Source: Smithella sp.
Lineage (GTDB): Bacteria; Desulfobacterota; Syntrophia; Syntrophales; Smithellaceae
NCBI GenBank assembly: GCA_012797505.1
Contig: JAAZOZ010000343.1
Location: forward strand, 1 to 7,874
DNA: 7,874 nucleotides
Reading direction: 5' to 3'
The notes under the pieces are model-generated. The model saw nothing but the letters and a program-made list of their open reading frames with translations. It was not told the origin of the DNA and made no database searches. The translations under genes were made by a program, and so were the position numbers. How positions within the stretch are numbered: position 1 is the stretch's first letter; each line of letters begins with the position of its first letter. This document shows positions 6,163-7,874 of the stretch, in pieces.

Positions 6163-7398
6163 ATGAAGTATCTGAAGGGGTTAGTTTGTCTGTTTGTTGC
6201 AGTTTTTGTCATGTCCTGGACGGGAAGCAGCAGGGCTGATGAAATTGTTCTCGGGTACACAGGACCGCTTTCCGGACCGGCGGCGGAATACGGGCAGGAC
6301 ATTCTCTATGGCGTGGAGATGGCGGTCAATGAAATCAACGCAGCCGGCGGAATTTTTGTAAGCGGCAAGAAGTACACGTTCAAGCTGATAAAGCTCGACG
6401 ACCGGGCGGATCCGACGCAGGCCGTCAATAATGCGCGCCGTTTTCAATCAGATAAAGCCATCGCCGTTTTTAACGGTGTGTTCAACACCACAGCGCCCAT
6501 GATGAAAATCAATGAAGAAAAAGGAAGGGAATTCATCATGATGGCCTATACCAGCACGCCCAAGATCGAAACGCTGGGCAATAAGTTAATGGTGGACACC
6601 ACAGTAACCTTTACGACCTATGTCCAGGTCTTTGCGGAGTGGGCTTTCAAAAAAGGCTGGAAGAAATGCGCCATGGTCGTAACGCTGGGAGCCTACGGCG
6701 ATGAATGGCGGCAAAGCTTCAGAGAATACTGGGAAAAAAGAGGTGGTGTCATTACTGCGGATAAACCTGCCAATTACTATACGGAAACCGATTTTTCCTC
6801 GCCGATAGCCGCCGCGCTGGCGACCAAGCCGGACGTTATGCTGATCGGCGGACCTTCCGCGACGACGGCCTTGGTGATTGAACAGGCCAGAGGCATGGGT
6901 TTCAAGGGTGGCTTCATCATGATTGATCAGGCCAAGCAGGATTACATCGCCAAAGTGCTCAAGAGCGTCAAAGTGATGGACAATCTGATCGGCACCGGCG
7001 GCGTGGTCAGTGTGGCGATGCCGGGCTCCGTCTTTGAGAAACGCTATACGGAGAAGTACAAAAGAATGGTAACCTGGGAATGCGCTTTGAACTACACCGG
7101 CGTTTACGCCCTGGCCAAAGCGATGACGGTTGCGGGCACGGTGTCCGACGCATACAGAATCCGTGCGTCGTTTGCCAAAGCGCTCGAGACACCCATGCTG
7201 GGTGACAAATACCCCAACGAGGTTTTCGGTATTGAACCTGCCGGACGTCTGCGAATTATGGCCTCCGTCGGTACCATTACAAACGGCAAGTTTGACAAGT
7301 CGGAGCTTTATGTGTGGTGGGGAGACCAGAGAGAATACGAGCGAGTCAAAAAACTGTCCACGGCAACCAGCAATCCCATTATCTGGCTGAAACGATAG
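6163..7398 (+). CDS. Periplasmic substrate-binding protein of a Liv-type ABC transporter (Peripla_BP_6)
   Basis: A 411-residue exported protein. Residues 1-25 form a signal peptide: MKYLK, a hydrophobic core GLVCLFVAVFVMSW, then a cleavage site after SSRA before Asp26. The mature protein opens with EIVLGYTGPLSGPAAEYGQD and continues GVEMAVNEINAAGGI (50-64), the hallmark of type I binding proteins of the LivJ/LivK group. LIKLDDRADPTQAVNNARRF (75-94) and LIGGPSATTALVIEQARGMG (227-246) fit the same fold. Such proteins capture branched-chain amino acids, amides, urea or aromatic acids and hand them to a LivHMGF-type permease; none of the permease or ATPase genes is in the window. An in-frame ATG at 6121 would add 14 residues before the signal peptide, but AGGAGG lies seven bases before the ATG at 6163. 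In the second copy the equivalent upstream ATG is out of frame, so 6163 is the start. The gene ends just before a strong terminator. Given the neighbours, a carboxylic acid ligand is a reasonable guess. Confidence 0.93.
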   Translation: MKYLKGLVCLFVAVFVMSWTGSSRADEIVLGYTGPLSGPAAEYGQDILYGVEMAVNEINAAGGIFVSGKKYTFKLIKLDDRADPTQAVNNARRFQSDKAIAVFNGVFNTTAPMMKINEEKGREFIMMAYTSTPKIETLGNKLMVDTTVTFTTYVQVFAEWAFKKGWKKCAMVVTLGAYGDEWRQSFREYWEKRGGVITADKPANYYTETDFSSPIAAALATKPDVMLIGGPSATTALVIEQARGMGFKGGFIMIDQAKQDYIAKVLKSVKVMDNLIGTGGVVSVAMPGSVFEKRYTEKYKRMVTWECALNYTGVYALAKAMTVAGTVSDAYRIRASFAKALETPMLGDKYPNEVFGIEPAGRLRIMASVGTITNGKFDKSELYVWWGDQREYERVKKLSTATSNPIIWLKR

Positions 7399-7419
7399 GG
7401 TGAAAATTTTCCGGATCAA

Positions 7420-7453
7420 GGGGGGCAGGGAAACCTGCCTCTCCTCTTTTTTT
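7420..7453 (+). terminator. Rho-independent terminator of the first binding-protein gene
   Basis: GGGGGGCAGG (7420-7429) pairs with CCTGCCTCTC (7434-7443), ten pairs with two G-U, closed by a GAAA tetraloop, then CTC and seven T (7447-7453). It lies 21 bases after the stop codon. This is a textbook intrinsic terminator and the only one I can see in the window. Confidence 0.9.
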
Positions 7454-7596
7454 GCACCCGGCGATCCAACTGAAAAAACCGACCGGCAGATATTATGAGA
7501 ATGGCGGTTATCGTTTTTATTCAATAATATCCTATGCATACTGAAGAAAACCAGGGTCGTTTCGCGCGGTGATTCCCTTGCAAGCGATTTATGTCA

Positions 7597-7626
7597 TTGA
7601 CAAACGCTCTGCAACTCATTAAGAAA
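7597..7626 (+). promoter_or_regulatory. Candidate promoter for the second binding-protein gene (weak)
   Basis: TTGACA at 7597-7602 is a perfect -35 element conserved with 6033-6038; the -10 position 17 bases later reads TAAGAA and is poor. It lies downstream of the terminator at 7420-7453, where a promoter for the second gene is needed. No better sigma-70 pair was seen between 7454 and 7700. Confidence 0.3.
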
Positions 7627-7729
7627 ACATCCATACTTGTAAAGTCAAATAGGGGAGAAGGGGAAGACGGACTCATCATTTTCCCGATGTCGTATGGTCA
7701 AGAAATTCGCCAACGAGGAGGAACTGATA

Positions 7730-7874
7730 ATGAAATATCTGAAGGGGTTAGTTTGTCTGTTTGCTGCAGTTTTTGTCATGTCCTGGACGGGAAGCAGCAG
7801 GGCTGATGAAATTGTTCTCGGGTACACAGGACCGCTTTCCGGACCGGCGGCGGAATACGGGCAGGACATTTTAA
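7730..7874 (+). CDS. Second Liv-type periplasmic substrate-binding protein (3' partial)
   Basis: The first 48 codons of a paralogue of the upstream binding protein; the gene runs off the window. The protein is identical to the first 48 residues of the upstream protein except Val12Ala, so it has the same signal peptide with predicted cleavage after Ala25 and the same GYTGPLSGPAAEYG opening of the ligand-binding fold. AGGAGG (7716-7721) lies eight bases before the ATG. The upstream ATG at 7687, which matches 6121 in the first copy, is here in a different frame. The remainder cannot be judged: it may be a full gene with a diverged pocket, an exact duplicate or a broken copy. Separation by a terminator suggests independent expression from the first copy. 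Confidence 0.85.
   Translation, partial: MKYLKGLVCLFAAVFVMSWTGSSRADEIVLGYTGPLSGPAAEYGQDIL

Larger units (their letters stand above)
5902..6307 (+). repeat. Direct repeat copy 1 (leader plus 5' end of binding-protein gene)
   Basis: This segment aligns by eye with 7466-7874 at an offset of 1564-1567 bp. Bases 6090-6160 equal 7656-7726 without a mismatch. The next ~140 bases of coding sequence differ at only two sites before the last few bases of the window. Upstream of 6084 the match falls off, with a recognisable island at 5902-5947. The copy extends beyond 6307 if the second gene is full length. It represents tandem duplication of a leader-plus-gene unit. Confidence 0.85.
7399..7729 (+). other. 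Non-coding region between the two binding-protein genes
   Basis: These 331 bases contain no supportable gene. They hold the terminator of the first binding-protein gene (7420-7453), then the duplicated leader of the second (from about 7466): an island at 7466-7511, a diverged part, a conserved TTGACA at 7597-7602 and the 71 bases identical to the first leader (7656-7726). The terminator implies that the second gene has its own promoter here. Confidence 0.65.
7466..7874 (+). repeat. Direct repeat copy 2 (leader plus start of a second binding-protein gene)
   Basis: Partner of the repeat at 5902-6307, beginning directly after the terminator and running off the window. Relative to copy 1 it has one extra G near 7652-7655 and one extra base just before the start codon (7727-7729 ATA versus 6161-6162 AA). 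Coding changes are a silent AAG to AAA at codon 2, GTT to GCT (Val12Ala), and CTC to TTA (silent) plus one more base at the very end. Confidence 0.85.

Noticed and set aside
7591..7806. A 71-codon open frame spanning the second leader and gene start
   Set aside because: It lies in a different frame from the binding protein, crosses its ribosome site and reads the signal-peptide DNA out of frame.

Overview
The window carries six protein-coding genes of bacterial type. Strong Shine-Dalgarno sites, mid-range GC (about 50-55% by eye), an acyl-CoA ligase next to a biotin-dependent-type carboxyltransferase, and a Liv-type periplasmic binding protein together suggest a Gram-negative acid-degrading anaerobe. 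Desulfobacterota (Syntrophus/Desulfobacterium-like relatives) is my best guess from the flavour of the proteins; this is inference, and no taxonomic marker is present.

Layout. Positions 1-698 (+) hold the 3' part of an MltB-like lytic transglycosylase, cut by the window edge and apparently unrelated to the rest. It converges, with only 22 bp between the stop codons, on two minus-strand genes: a carboxyltransferase subunit of an acyl-CoA carboxylase (721-2349) and, upstream of it, an AMP-forming acyl-CoA ligase (2551-4212). The ligase is divergent from a TetR-family regulator (4346-4969), which is followed on the plus strand by a short-chain dehydrogenase (5055-5855). Next come a secreted Liv-type substrate-binding protein (6163-7398), a clear Rho-independent terminator (7420-7453), and the first 48 codons of a second, nearly identical binding protein (7730 to the window end).

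The ligase, carboxyltransferase, dehydrogenase and binding protein(s) read as a catabolic locus: capture of a carboxylic acid or amino-acid-like solute in the periplasm, activation to a CoA thioester, oxidation of a hydroxyacyl intermediate, and a (de)carboxylation step, with the divergent TetR protein as the likely local switch. The substrate cannot be read from the sequence.

The most unusual structure is the tandem duplication at the right end. About 1.57 kb separates two copies of a unit made of a long untranslated leader plus a binding-protein gene. The last 71 nt common to both leaders are identical and the signal-peptide coding region is almost identical even at silent sites, while the segment 80-220 nt upstream has diverged into short conserved islands. 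No CRISPR array, tRNA, rRNA, insertion sequence or phage gene was seen.
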